Origin: JAVBLK01 sp031553565
GTDB lineage: Bacteria; Bacillota; Clostridia; Christensenellales; DUVY01
NCBI GenBank assembly: GCA_031553565.1
Contig: JAVBLK010000025.1
Span: 1-43,048, forward strand
Length of the DNA: 43,048 nt
Direction: 5' to 3'
Position numbers and translations under genes: made by a program. Positions 22,668 to 30,525 of this stretch are shown piece after piece; within the stretch, counting starts at the first letter, position 1; each line of letters starts with the position of its first letter. The notes under the pieces are model-generated. The model was not told where the DNA came from. It searched no databases and saw only the letters and a program-made list of their open reading frames with translations.

Positions 22668-23300
22668 TCATCTTTTGATAACGGCAAACCCGCCTCCCAG
22701 CGCCGAGCTTTCCAGCCATCGGGCAATATCGACGGTGATCCTCTTTCCGTAATCGGCGGCGGTAACGGTCAGGCCGTCCGAGGCGTCGCAGGATACTATC
22801 GTGACCCAGTGCCAGCTGTCGAGGCCCTTAATACCGCCGTTTGAAAGGTTCAAGAAAGCGACGGGGAAGCCCTCTTTCAGCGCGCCGTCGATAAAGGCCG
22901 CCGCGGCTATCTGGTCGGGCCGCTGCTTCTTGTTCTTCGGGACTTCCAGCACGTCCGTCTCAAAGCTGCGGCCGCGGCTGTGCCCGAAATTTTTGGCGTC
23001 CGAAATAAAATCCGCGACCTTATGCAGGCCCATAAAACCGGGGGTAAAAAATCGCCACATTTCCTCCATAAGCGGAAGAACGTCGCAAACCCCTGGCCGG
23101 TCGAAACGCGCGCCGGCATCGAACAGGTTGATTTTGTCGCAAGGATATTGCCTGAAATAGTATAAGAAAATATTTGCGGCCGCAACGCTGCCGCAGCCTG
23201 CCGTGCGCTTGAAACGGTCGGGAAACCAGTCCTGCGACAGCCCGAAGGCCGTGCCGCCGGAAGGCAGGGATATATTAAACAAATCAAGTTTCAATTCCAT
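22668..23300 (-). CDS. Papain-like (C39-type) cysteine peptidase-like protein
   Basis: The 210-residue protein has no signal peptide or membrane segment. It shows the order expected of a papain-like fold: AGCGSVAAANIFLYYF near 34-49 with the candidate catalytic cysteine, then SWHWVTIVSCD near 166-176 with the histidine, and TAADYGKRITV near 183-193 with the acid or asparagine. This resembles C39-like peptidases and related amidase-type domains, but the family is not certain. It is 249 bp upstream of sigG on the same strand. A sporulation role is possible only by association. Confidence 0.55.
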   Translation of the reverse strand: MELKLDLFNISLPSGGTAFGLSQDWFPDRFKRTAGCGSVAAANIFLYYFRQYPCDKINLFDAGARFDRPGVCDVLPLMEEMWRFFTPGFMGLHKVADFISDAKNFGHSRGRSFETDVLEVPKNKKQRPDQIAAAAFIDGALKEGFPVAFLNLSNGGIKGLDSWHWVTIVSCDASDGLTVTAADYGKRITVDIARWLESSALGGGFAVIKR

Positions 23301-23337
23301 TTTTTCTTACCTGTACCGATGCTGCCAAAAGGAATAA

Positions 23338-23428
23338 AAAACGATGAATAGATGAGGTTGATTTAGAGCAAGTATTTTTCATCCGAAAAAGACGCCGCTG
23401 TAAATTATACCGGATTATTCAGCGTTTC
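23338..23428 (-). repeat. MITE-1 copy D (internally deleted)
   Basis: About 91 bp remain, with an outer end AACGATGAATAGATGAGG, the segment GATTTAGAGCAAGTATTTTT and an opposite end GGATTATTCAGCGTTTC. The central palindrome is gone. It lies about 37 bp upstream of the papain-like gene, in that gene's 5' region. Confidence 0.75.
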
Positions 23429-23597
23429 AAAAGCTATTATACCATAGTCTGCGCACTTCAATATATGCCGATATGAGCATAATTGCAACCTGGCACCGGA
23501 TATAAGGATATCAAAAGCTGCGGCAGGGTAAATACGATTTCTTGTCAAATTACGGCGGTTTATGACATATATATTAAAGTGACAATTTTCGGTTTTT

Positions 23598-23638
23598 ATA
23601 CTAACAGCGTTTCAGTATTTTAAAACGCGGAGTAGTAT
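23598..23638 (+). repeat. MITE-2 miniature copy
   Basis: This 41-bp element has the MITE-2 ends ATACTAACAGCGTTT and AAACGCGGAGTAGTAT with almost nothing between. It lies next to MITE-1 copy E. The rest of the 570-bp spacer between the papain-like gene and ylmC (about 23430-23597 and 23810-23860) shows no gene that I can recognise. Confidence 0.55.
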
Positions 23639-23641
23639 TAC

Positions 23642-23808
23642 TTAGGTAAACGCTGATTAAATGAGATAAATTTTGACCGAGTATTTTTCAGGCATAAAAC
23701 GGCTTGTTTTTGAAGGCAATAGCAGAGCTATTGACGAAAAAAGAAGATGTTTTAGGTCGAAAAAGACGATGCGTCAAAGTTCTATCGAATTAATCAGAGT
23801 TTACTTAG
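23642..23808 (-). repeat. MITE-1 copy E (full length, GC-arm type)
   Basis: This element has ends TTAGGTAAACGCTGATTAA and TTAATCAGAGTTTACTTAG. Its central palindrome is AATAGC-AGA-GCTATT, differing from the common AATAGT/ACTATT at both partners of one base pair. It shares GAAGATGTTTTA-type sequence with copy A, so A and E form a subfamily. Confidence 0.8.
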
Positions 23809-23870
23809 GTAAAAAAAGATATCCGTAACGGCTGTGTCACACAAGCGTCTATGATGCGGAGGGAGTAAAT

Positions 23871-24296
23871 ATGGAAGCGGTCTGTGAAGTGACTTTCTGC
23901 GAACTGCGGTGCAAGGAAATAATAAACGTGATCGACGGCAAGCGTTTAGGCCGGATAATCGACCTTGTGTTCGACTTGAAGTGCGGGCGGATATTGGGCC
24001 TGGTCGCGCCCGGCTTCCGGCGGTTCATCGGTTTCAAGTCAAGGGAGGATATCTATATCCCGTGGCGCAGCGTCTGTAAAATAGGTGACGACGTGATTTT
24101 GGTAGAGCTGAGGCCTTCCTGCCCGCCGGAGCCTCTCGTTGCGACCGCCGCCGCAGGGGGACGACGGTACAGTGCGGAGTACGAGGGAGCGGAAACCATA
24201 AAAGTCCAGTCCGCGCCGCAGCCCGCCCCGCAGGGCAAAGCCCGCTACGAGCAGTACTACGACGTTTACGACGTAAAAGAGGGCGCGGATAAATAG
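23871..24296 (+). CDS. YlmC/YmxH family sporulation-associated PRC-barrel protein
   Basis: Proteins of this family are small PRC-barrel domains conserved in spore formers, with a mostly undefined role. The core FCELRCKEIINVIDGKRLGR, then DLVFDLKCGRILGLVAPG and YIPWRSVCKIGDDVILVE, covers residues 9 to about 83. The product is 141 residues, longer than the 80-95 usual for the family. The extra part is a Pro/Ala/Glu-rich tail with several tyrosines (YEQYYDVYDV). GGAGG-type sequence lies 8 nt before the ATG. It stands alone, between a MITE and the DUF2156 gene. Confidence 0.85.
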   Translation: MEAVCEVTFCELRCKEIINVIDGKRLGRIIDLVFDLKCGRILGLVAPGFRRFIGFKSREDIYIPWRSVCKIGDDVILVELRPSCPPEPLVATAAAGGRRYSAEYEGAETIKVQSAPQPAPQGKARYEQYYDVYDVKEGADK

Positions 24297-24380
24297 GAAT
24301 CATTGTGCCGGCATTACGATATGTTTCAGGGGTGACAGGATAGCATTCCTGCCGGAACAGTTTCAAGTTATAAGTTTCCT

Positions 24381-24409
24381 TAGACTTTTTTGCGTTTTAA
24401 GCGTATAAT
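24381..24409 (+). promoter_or_regulatory. Promoter of the DUF2156 gene, leaderless layout
   Basis: The -35 TAGACT (24381-24386), a 17-bp spacer and a perfect -10 TATAAT (24404-24409) are followed after 6 nt by the ATG at 24416. No Shine-Dalgarno sequence is present. Confidence 0.7.
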
Positions 24410-24415
24410 ATACGC

Positions 24416-25324
24416 ATGGATTTTAAGGCTATCACGCTTTCGGACAAGGCTTTATTTGATAAATATGCTGTCTGTGAAGGTTATTACGGCTGCAACCTTG
24501 ATTTCACTACTTTGTTTTTGTGGAACATACAGGACGGGACGACAGTCTGCGAGGATGCCGACGCCATCTATATAGAGGCAAAGTTTTTCCGGCATATAAT
24601 TTTCTGCCCGCCCGTTATGAAAAAGCCGTGCGCCGATATGACGGCGGCGGTCGATAAAATGTACCGCTACAGCCGGGGCAAGGACCAGAAATTTATACTG
24701 CGCGCTATGTCGAAAGATATGCTGTCCCGCGTCGACCCCGAATACCTTAAAAAGTTCGAGGTGATAGAGGACCGGAACAATTTTGACTATATCTACAACG
24801 CGTCCGACCTTATCAATTTGACGGGCAAGGCCTTTCACGGCAAGCGCAACCATATCAACCAGTTTACTAACGCCTATAAATACGAGTTCCGCCCGTATTC
24901 GCCGCAGGATCACAAGGGGATATTGGAGCTTTATGACGAATGGGCGTCGTATCAAAGCGATATACGCGGCGCGGCGGCCGAAAAGCTGGCGATAAAAAGC
25001 GCGCTGAACAATATTGACGCGCTGGGATTATATTGCGGCGTGATAACCGCCGATGACAAGGTGCGCGCCTTTGCGATAGGAAGCAACAGCTATAACGATA
25101 TGGGTATCGTGCATTTTGAAAAGGCCGACATAAATTATAAGGGCATATATTCTGCTATCAATAATTTCTTTGCGGCAAAGTTTTTCGGAGGCGTAAAATA
25201 TATCAACCGGCAGGAGGATATGGGCCTTGAGAATTTGCGCAAATCGAAGCTGTCATATAATCCGGTGTTTATGGCCGAGAAATTTATTGTTACCGATAAG
25301 GAAGTGATGAATAATTCGATATAA
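24416..25324 (+). CDS. DUF2156 protein (LPG-synthase C-terminal, GNAT-like fold)
   Basis: The 302-residue soluble protein resembles DUF2156, the acyl-transfer domain related to aminoacyl-phosphatidylglycerol synthases and FemX-like enzymes. Recognisable parts are GYYGCNLDFTTLFLWN near 22-37, KAFHGKRNHINQF near 140-152, and a final catalytic-like block IYSAINNFFAAKFF and YINRQEDMGLENLRKSKLSY. No membrane segments are present, so it is the cytosolic type of unknown acceptor. The last residues, DKEVMNNSI, and the stop lie inside MITE-1 copy F, so the natural C-terminus has been replaced or extended. It appears leaderless. Confidence 0.8.
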   Translation: MDFKAITLSDKALFDKYAVCEGYYGCNLDFTTLFLWNIQDGTTVCEDADAIYIEAKFFRHIIFCPPVMKKPCADMTAAVDKMYRYSRGKDQKFILRAMSKDMLSRVDPEYLKKFEVIEDRNNFDYIYNASDLINLTGKAFHGKRNHINQFTNAYKYEFRPYSPQDHKGILELYDEWASYQSDIRGAAAEKLAIKSALNNIDALGLYCGVITADDKVRAFAIGSNSYNDMGIVHFEKADINYKGIYSAINNFFAAKFFGGVKYINRQEDMGLENLRKSKLSYNPVFMAEKFIVTDKEVMNNSI

Positions 25325-25461
25325 TTTATAGCCGCGTCTTTTTTGCCTGAAAATGCCTTCTTTTTTTGCCAATAGTTCTACTATTTGCTGCAAAAACAAG
25401 TCATTTCCCGGGCTAAAAAATACTTGCTCTAAATTGATCTCATTTATTCATCGCTTCCATA
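25297..25461 (+). repeat. MITE-1 copy F, overlapping the end of the DUF2156 gene
   Basis: This full-length 165-bp element has ends TAAGGAAGTGATGAATAATT and TTCATCGCTTCCATAA. It has the common central palindrome and the TG/CA second arm (GAAAATG with CATTTC). Its first 28 bp are coding sequence of the upstream gene. The remainder fills most of the 193-bp spacer before the Eis-like gene. Confidence 0.85.
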
Positions 25462-25474
25462 AGTAATTTTTCTT

Positions 25475-25503
25475 TTGAAAATCCGGCGGCAAACGGTCAT
25501 ATT
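25475..25503 (+). promoter_or_regulatory. Probable promoter of the Eis-like acetyltransferase gene
   Basis: TTGAAA (25475-25480), a 17-bp spacer and CATATT (25498-25503) precede the ATG at 25518. The predicted start leaves a leader of about 8 nt with no ribosome-binding site. Confidence 0.5.
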
Positions 25504-25517
25504 TTTGGTATAAATCA

Positions 25518-26393
25518 ATGACGAAAGAAGCGGACAATTTTACATCCCAGCTTTTATCGCTCTACAGACAGAGTTTTAACGAGAGCGAAGCTTATGTCAA
25601 CTATTTTTTTGAAAACCGGTACCGGCCCGAAAACGTCGTATCGGTAACGGACGGCGCGGGGAGGATAATTTCCGCGCTGCATCTTTTCCCCGTAAAGATC
25701 ATGATAGACGGAAAGGCGGTAAAGGCCGGATTCGTCAGCTCGGCGGCGACTTTACCCGAATTGCGCGGCAAGGGCGTTTTTTTTGATACAATGGAAAAGG
25801 CGTATGAGAGGCTGAAGCGGGACGGCGCGGAATATTGCTTATTGTATCCGTTCAAGCACGAATATTATAAGAGGCACGGCTTTATAGAATATACATATGT
25901 CCTGCCGCGTACGGTCGGGACGGCGGCCGGCGGTATCCCGTACAGGATAGAGAGATACACAGCGGGGGATACCGGCTTTGCCGCCGCGGCAAACGACATC
26001 TACCGCCGCTGCTGCGCGCCGTTCGAGGGCTATGTTATCCGCGATTTGTACGAAACGCGCTATCGCTTAAACGAGGCGGCGTCTGACGGGGCGGAGATTT
26101 ACCTTGTGCGCGGCGAAAACGGCGAAAGCGGCTATGCGTACCTGTCGAACGGCAAGCTGGAGGAATGCTGCTTTACGGATTTTGCGCGCGGAGAGGGCGC
26201 GCCGCGGCTGGTCGATTCGGTAAAGGAGTTTTACGGCGCGGAATATATTGTGCCGGTCTGCTTGCCGCTGGAAAGGGCGGCGGTTTATCCCGGCGCCGTG
26301 CCATTCGGGATGATCAAAAAACTGTCTTGCCCCGCGGGGCAGACCTTCGATTTTTTTCGCGGTAAAAGCTGCATTTTGTTCGATAAATATTAG
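25518..26393 (+). CDS. Eis-like GNAT N-acetyltransferase
   Basis: The 291-residue protein has an N-terminal GNAT domain with SSAATLPELRGKGVFFDTM (about 75-93), whose RGKG is the acetyl-CoA pyrophosphate loop. LLYPFKHEYYKRHGFIEY near 113-130 is the hallmark of the Eis family, in which a second GNAT-like and a sterol-carrier-like domain follow. The protein is shorter than Eis (about 400 residues), so the third domain may be reduced or absent. Eis enzymes acetylate amines such as aminoglycosides or protein lysines, but the substrate here is unknown. No ribosome-binding site is visible. It follows the DUF2156 gene and MITE copy F. Confidence 0.75.
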   Translation: MTKEADNFTSQLLSLYRQSFNESEAYVNYFFENRYRPENVVSVTDGAGRIISALHLFPVKIMIDGKAVKAGFVSSAATLPELRGKGVFFDTMEKAYERLKRDGAEYCLLYPFKHEYYKRHGFIEYTYVLPRTVGTAAGGIPYRIERYTAGDTGFAAAANDIYRRCCAPFEGYVIRDLYETRYRLNEAASDGAEIYLVRGENGESGYAYLSNGKLEECCFTDFARGEGAPRLVDSVKEFYGAEYIVPVCLPLERAAVYPGAVPFGMIKKLSCPAGQTFDFFRGKSCILFDKY

Positions 26394-26495
26394 GACGTTT
26401 CCGGCATACGGCCTGCCGGTTCCCGCTTGAAACAGATATACGTCAACGCATAAACGAACATTCTTTCGCGCATTGGCGCGCCTTCATTAAAATGC

Positions 26496-26524
26496 TTGCA
26501 TATATTCTGTTTTAGGGGTATATT
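26496..26524 (+). promoter_or_regulatory. Possible promoter upstream of the ATP synthase operon
   Basis: TTGCAT (26496-26501), a 17-bp spacer and TATATT (26519-26524) form the best pair I see in the 636-bp spacer before atpB. It lies about 500 bp from atpB. Between them are a degraded MITE-like stretch (about 26570-26670, with a GCGTCA/TGACGC hairpin) and MITE-1 copy G. A closer promoter near 26870-26910 is possible but unclear. Confidence 0.35.
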
Positions 26525-26670
26525 TACATTATATTTATACGATTAAATAGCCTTGGCAGGATTTTGAAGCGGCGTCATTTTTGACGCGTAAAACATCTTA
26601 AGGAAACGTCAATACTTGAAGTTTAAGGAAGCAAGAACAAGTTGTTTTCTGCCAAAAAACCCGGCTAATA

Positions 26671-26835
26671 TTAAGGAACAGCTGAATAATTCGATTAAAT
26701 TTATAGCCGCGTCTTTTTTGCCTGAAAACGTCTTCTTTTTTTGCCAATAGTTCTACTATTTGCTGCAAAAACAAGCCGTTTTCTGTCTTAAAAATACTTG
26801 CTCTAAATTAACCTCATTTATTCATCGTTTCCTTG
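26671..26835 (+). repeat. MITE-1 copy G (full length) upstream of atpB
   Basis: Ends are TTAAGGAACAGCTGAATAA and TTATTCATCGTTTCCTTGA. The central palindrome is the common type and the second arm is GAAAACG/CGTTTTC, as in copies B and J. It lies about 195 bp before atpB. Confidence 0.85.
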
Positions 26836-27029
26836 ATAATATTTAATCAGCGGTTGCCTAAACAGTTTGTTCCGGAGTTTTTTACACAAAATCGCGGATA
26901 ATATATAGAGGCGTGTTAAAAGCAGCTTCGCGCATTTTGGCGCGGCGTCTTAAAAACACGCCCGGAAAGGCCGCTTTTTATAATAATCTCACGGCAAGAA
27001 AAGGCAGACGGATTTGTTTTAAGGAAGAA

Positions 27030-27773
27030 ATGAACACACTTAAAAGCGTAAATTTAACAGCTGCGCTGGAGATACCGGAGATCGCCCCGCACCATCCGTT
27101 CCCCGGGGTCCCCTGGCTGACCAGCACCCTTTTGACCTGTTTCGTTATGACGGTCATCGTGCTTATTTTCTGCCTGGTCGTGCGCTTTGTCTGTATGCCG
27201 CGCTGGGAGAAAAAGAAAAAGCCGGGAGTGCTGCAAACCGTCCTTGAAAGCATTGTCGGTATGTTTGAAAACGAGGGGCACGGGTCTGTCGGGCACAATA
27301 CCAGGTTTTTGGCGCCTTGGTACCTTGGAGTGTGCTGCTTTATACTTATGGGCGTTCTAATGGAGCTTTTGGGTTTCCGCTCGCCGATCAGCGACATGAA
27401 CGTGACGCTGGCGCTGGGGCTCTCCACCTTTATAATGATATGGGTGTTCGGTATCAAGGAAAAGAAGTGGGGCAGGCTGAACCGGTATCTGATACGATTC
27501 AAGAGAAAGAAAACAGGTAAGACAGTATTTTTACTTCCAAACCCCATCAACCTTTTGACCGATACGGTGATACCGTTCTCGATGGCGCTGCGCCTTTTCG
27601 GCAGCGTCTTTTCGGGCTTTATAATAATGCACCTTATCTATTCGTTTGACTGGTATATAGCTGGCGTTCTCGGACTGGTCGGTACCCTTATCGCCACGCT
27701 GTTCCACGCGTTCATACAGTCATACGTATTTATGATGCTGTCCTATGCGTTCATAGGAGAAGCCACCGAATAG
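27030..27773 (+). CDS. atpB: F-type ATP synthase subunit a
   Basis: Subunit a forms the ion half-channels beside the c ring. The 247-residue product has about six hydrophobic segments. PFSMALRLFGSVFSGFIIMH (about 183-202) carries the essential arginine in LRLFG, and the last helix has the usual HAFIQSYVFMMLSYAFIGEA. The common LRLFGN is LRLFGS here. The start is the ATG after AAGGA; the frame is open 39 codons further upstream without matching the family. No atpI precedes it. It opens the operon B-E-F-HA-G-D-C. Confidence 0.95.
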   Translation: MNTLKSVNLTAALEIPEIAPHHPFPGVPWLTSTLLTCFVMTVIVLIFCLVVRFVCMPRWEKKKKPGVLQTVLESIVGMFENEGHGSVGHNTRFLAPWYLGVCCFILMGVLMELLGFRSPISDMNVTLALGLSTFIMIWVFGIKEKKWGRLNRYLIRFKRKKTGKTVFLLPNPINLLTDTVIPFSMALRLFGSVFSGFIIMHLIYSFDWYIAGVLGLVGTLIATLFHAFIQSYVFMMLSYAFIGEATE

Positions 27774-27862
27774 GACTCTAGTCGCCGCAACGGCAGCGTA
27801 AAAAATTGCGGCAAATATATAGAACAAAAGAAAAAAACGATATACAAAAAGGAAAGAGAAAA

Positions 27863-28123
27863 ATGAACTTAATCGCGGTGTTATTATCGGTAGTGACTTT
27901 CATTCTGGAAAGCTTCGGGCCGCTCGGGGCCGGCATTGCCGCCTTTACGGGCGTAGGCGCCGGAATCGGCATGGGTATCGCCACCGGCAAGGCCGTCGAG
28001 GCGGTCGCGCGCCAGCCCGAGGCGGCCGGCAAGATCAGGACGATGCTGCTGATGGGGCTTGCGCTTGCCGAGACGACTGCCCTGTACGGATTGGTCATCG
28101 CTTTCATCATTTACGGCGCGTAA
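27863..28123 (+). CDS. atpE: F-type ATP synthase subunit c
   Basis: Subunit c forms the rotating membrane ring. The 86-residue product has two hydrophobic hairpin helices joined by the loop VARQPEAAGK. The ion-binding glutamate is in LALAETTALYGLV. Glu-Thr-Thr and the tyrosine four residues later resemble sodium-binding rings, but the helix-1 position that is Gln in such rings appears to be Met (GAGIGMGIATGKA). Ion specificity is therefore uncertain. AAAGGAAAG precedes the ATG. A GCCGCAA/TTGCGGC inverted repeat lies in the atpB-atpE spacer (27784-27812). Confidence 0.96.
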   Translation: MNLIAVLLSVVTFILESFGPLGAGIAAFTGVGAGIGMGIATGKAVEAVARQPEAAGKIRTMLLMGLALAETTALYGLVIAFIIYGA

Positions 28124-28153
28124 AGACAGTCATTTTTCTTGTGCAGAGGAAAA

Positions 28154-28202
28154 TAAGGAAGCGCTGAATAAATTAGACTTAAATTATTCAGCGTTTCCAT
28201 AA
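28154..28202 (+). repeat. MITE-1 miniature copy H inside the atp operon
   Basis: This element of about 49 bp consists of the MITE-1 ends TAAGGAAGCGCTGAATAA and TTATTCAGCGTTTCCATAA with an AT-rich join. It folds into one hairpin in the atpE-atpF spacer and so is part of the operon mRNA. Confidence 0.75.
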
Positions 28203-28263
28203 TATTCTCCCGACGGCCGGCAGATTAGTATTTGCGCGGCAGGCGGGATTTAAGGTTTGGAAT

Positions 28264-28764
28264 ATGGATCAGATTCTGAAAATGTTCGATTTACATTGGG
28301 AGACGGTGCTTATCGCGCTCGTCGACCTTGTCGTGCTGGTGCTTGTCGTCTACTTCCTGCTTATCAGGAAGCTGAAAAAGAATATGGCGGCAAAAAAGAC
28401 CAGGACCGAGGAGGTCTACGACGAAAACGCGCGGCTCAACAAGGAAGTCGTTGATACTAAAGCTAAATACGAGGCTATGACAAAGGACGCCAACGAGAAG
28501 ATCGCCCTCATGACCAAGGAAACGCAAAAGGCAGCGGAGGACAAGGCTCAGGCTATTTTAGATGCTGCCAAAAAACAGGCGGCCGAGCTGGTCGCCGCGT
28601 CCAAAAAGGAAATGGATTCCGAGCGTATCCGTATGGAGCAGTATTTTAAGGCGGAGGTCACCGCTTTGGCGGTAGACGTCGCTGAAAAGGTGTTGGAGCG
28701 CGAGGTGAAAGAGCAGGATAACAGCCGTATTATCGATGAAGCGTTGAGTAAATGGAGCACCTGA
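28264..28764 (+). CDS. atpF: F-type ATP synthase subunit b
   Basis: Subunit b is the peripheral stalk. The 166-residue product has one N-terminal membrane helix (about 15-37) followed by a long charged helix with Lys/Glu/Ala repeats (ETQKAAEDKAQAILDAAKKQ and similar), as expected for the b dimer. AAGG precedes the ATG by 8 nt. Its stop overlaps the next start (TGATG), which points to coupled translation with the delta-alpha fusion. Normally an atpH gene encoding delta would lie between b and alpha. Confidence 0.93.
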   Translation: MDQILKMFDLHWETVLIALVDLVVLVLVVYFLLIRKLKKNMAAKKTRTEEVYDENARLNKEVVDTKAKYEAMTKDANEKIALMTKETQKAAEDKAQAILDAAKKQAAELVAASKKEMDSERIRMEQYFKAEVTALAVDVAEKVLEREVKEQDNSRIIDEALSKWST

Positions 28765-30524
28765 TGGAGCATATCATAAGGATCGTGTCCGCGGCGAAGC
28801 TTACGGCGGCGGACAAAAAAAAGATAGAGTCGTTCTTTGCGGCAAAGCATAAAAATGCGGCCGTAAGCTTTTCCTACGAGACCGACCCGTCGCTTTTGGG
28901 CGGCGTGAAAATCATTGACGGCGACAACTATTACGACGGCAGCTTAAAGGCGCAGCTTTTAAACATCAAGCAGGACGATTCGGGGAAGGCGGCGCGGCAC
29001 AAGCTGATCGGCGCCGAGGGCATACATCAGGAGATCAAGAAAAAGATATACGGCTTCCGGGCGGACTATGATGTGTCGGCGGCGGGCGAAGTCGTATACG
29101 CGGGCGACGGCATAATCAAAATAAAGGGCATGGGCGGCGTCAAGTACGGCGAGCTGCTGGTGGCAAACGGCGGCGCACGCGCCATCGCGCTGAACTTAGA
29201 GGAGGACTATGTCGGCGCGATCATCCTTGACGACGAGGAATCGGTCATAACCGGCGATATCATAAAATCCACGGGCACGATAGTCGCCGTTCCGGTCGGG
29301 CCGCAGCTTTTGGGCAGGGTGATCGATCCGCTGGGGAACCCGCTGGACGGGCTTGGGGATATAGCGGTCAAAAAGACCAGGCCGATCGAGTCGCCCGCGC
29401 CGTCCATTACGGACAGGGGCAAGGTCAACGTTCCTCTCAATACGGGCATACTTGCGATCGACAGTATGATACCTATCGGCAGGGGGCAAAGGGAGCTTAT
29501 AATCGGCGACCGTCAAACGGGCAAGACGGCGATCGCGATAGATACTATCCTTAACCAAAAGGGCAAGGGCGTGATATGCGTGTACGTGGCCATCGGACAA
29601 AAGGCGTCGGGCGTAAGCTCGGTCTTGAAGGTTTTAAGAGAGCACGGCGCGCTGGAATACACGACTATCGTGTGTTCGACGGCAAAGGACAGCGCGCCCC
29701 TTCTGTATATCGCGCCCTACAGCGGCTGCGCCGTCGCCGAGGAATTCATGCACGCGGGCAAGGACGTGCTGATAGTTTATGACGATTTAAGCAAGCATGC
29801 CGTCGCTTACCGCGCAATGTCGCTGCTCTTAAAGCGGCCGCCGGGCAGGGAAGCCTATCCGGGCGATATATTTTATCTGCATTCGCGCCTTTTGGAGAGG
29901 GCGGCCAAGCTGTCGGCGCAGCAGGGCGGCGGGTCGATCACCGCGCTGCCGATCGTCGAAACGCTTGCCGGGGATATATCGGCGTATATCCCGACCAACG
30001 TCATATCGATCACGGACGGACAGATATATTTGGAGCAGGAGCTTTTCAACGCGGGCGTCAGGCCGGCGATCAACGTGGGGCTGTCGGTCTCACGCGTGGG
30101 CGGCAGCGCGCAGATAAAGGCGATGAAAAAGGTCTCCGGCAAATTAAGGCTGGATCTTTCGCAATACAGGGAGCTGGCGATATTCGCCCAGTTCGGCTCT
30201 GAAATGGACGCGGCGACGCAGGCGATGCTGCAGCAGGGCGAGCGCACCACCGAGGCGTTAAAGCAGGACCAGTACTCGCCGATCACCGTCGAGCATCAGG
30301 TGATCACGCTGTATATCACGATGAAGGAAATGCTAAAAGACGTGGCCGTAAAGGACGTGCGGCGGTTCTGCAGCGGTTTTATCAGCTATTTGGACGCGGC
30401 GTATCCGGCGGTTGCCGGCGGCATACGCGAAACGCACGATATATCGCTGGAGGCCAGCAACAATATCGAGGAAGCGGTGCGTAAGTATAAAGATTTCATT
30501 TATGCTAAACAGCAGTTGACCTGA
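28764..30524 (+). CDS. atpHA: ATP synthase fusion: delta C-terminal domain plus alpha subunit
   Basis: Residues 1 to about 65 read as the delta-subunit C-terminal domain: IRIVSAAKLTAADKKKIESF, then DPSLLGGVKIIDGDNYYDGS and KAQLLNIKQ, matching the end of AtpH. A linker of about 15 residues leads into an alpha subunit that is complete from GAEGIHQEIKKKI on. Alpha shows GDRQTGKTAIAI (P-loop) and SRVGGSAQIKAM with the arginine finger. The product is 586 residues; a plain alpha is about 500-510. The delta N-terminal domain is absent and there is no separate atpH. The start at 28764 overlaps the atpF stop, with GGAG 6 nt upstream. I find no ATG, GTG or TTG in the linker that would yield free alpha. 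Confidence 0.93.
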   Translation: MEHIIRIVSAAKLTAADKKKIESFFAAKHKNAAVSFSYETDPSLLGGVKIIDGDNYYDGSLKAQLLNIKQDDSGKAARHKLIGAEGIHQEIKKKIYGFRADYDVSAAGEVVYAGDGIIKIKGMGGVKYGELLVANGGARAIALNLEEDYVGAIILDDEESVITGDIIKSTGTIVAVPVGPQLLGRVIDPLGNPLDGLGDIAVKKTRPIESPAPSITDRGKVNVPLNTGILAIDSMIPIGRGQRELIIGDRQTGKTAIAIDTILNQKGKGVICVYVAIGQKASGVSSVLKVLREHGALEYTTIVCSTAKDSAPLLYIAPYSGCAVAEEFMHAGKDVLIVYDDLSKHAVAYRAMSLLLKRPPGREAYPGDIFYLHSRLLERAAKLSAQQGGGSITALPIVETLAGDISAYIPTNVISITDGQIYLEQELFNAGVRPAINVGLSVSRVGGSAQIKAMKKVSGKLRLDLSQYRELAIFAQFGSEMDAATQAMLQQGERTTEALKQDQYSPITVEHQVITLYITMKEMLKDVAVKDVRRFCSGFISYLDAAYPAVAGGIRETHDISLEASNNIEEAVRKYKDFIYAKQQLT

Positions 30525-30525
30525 G

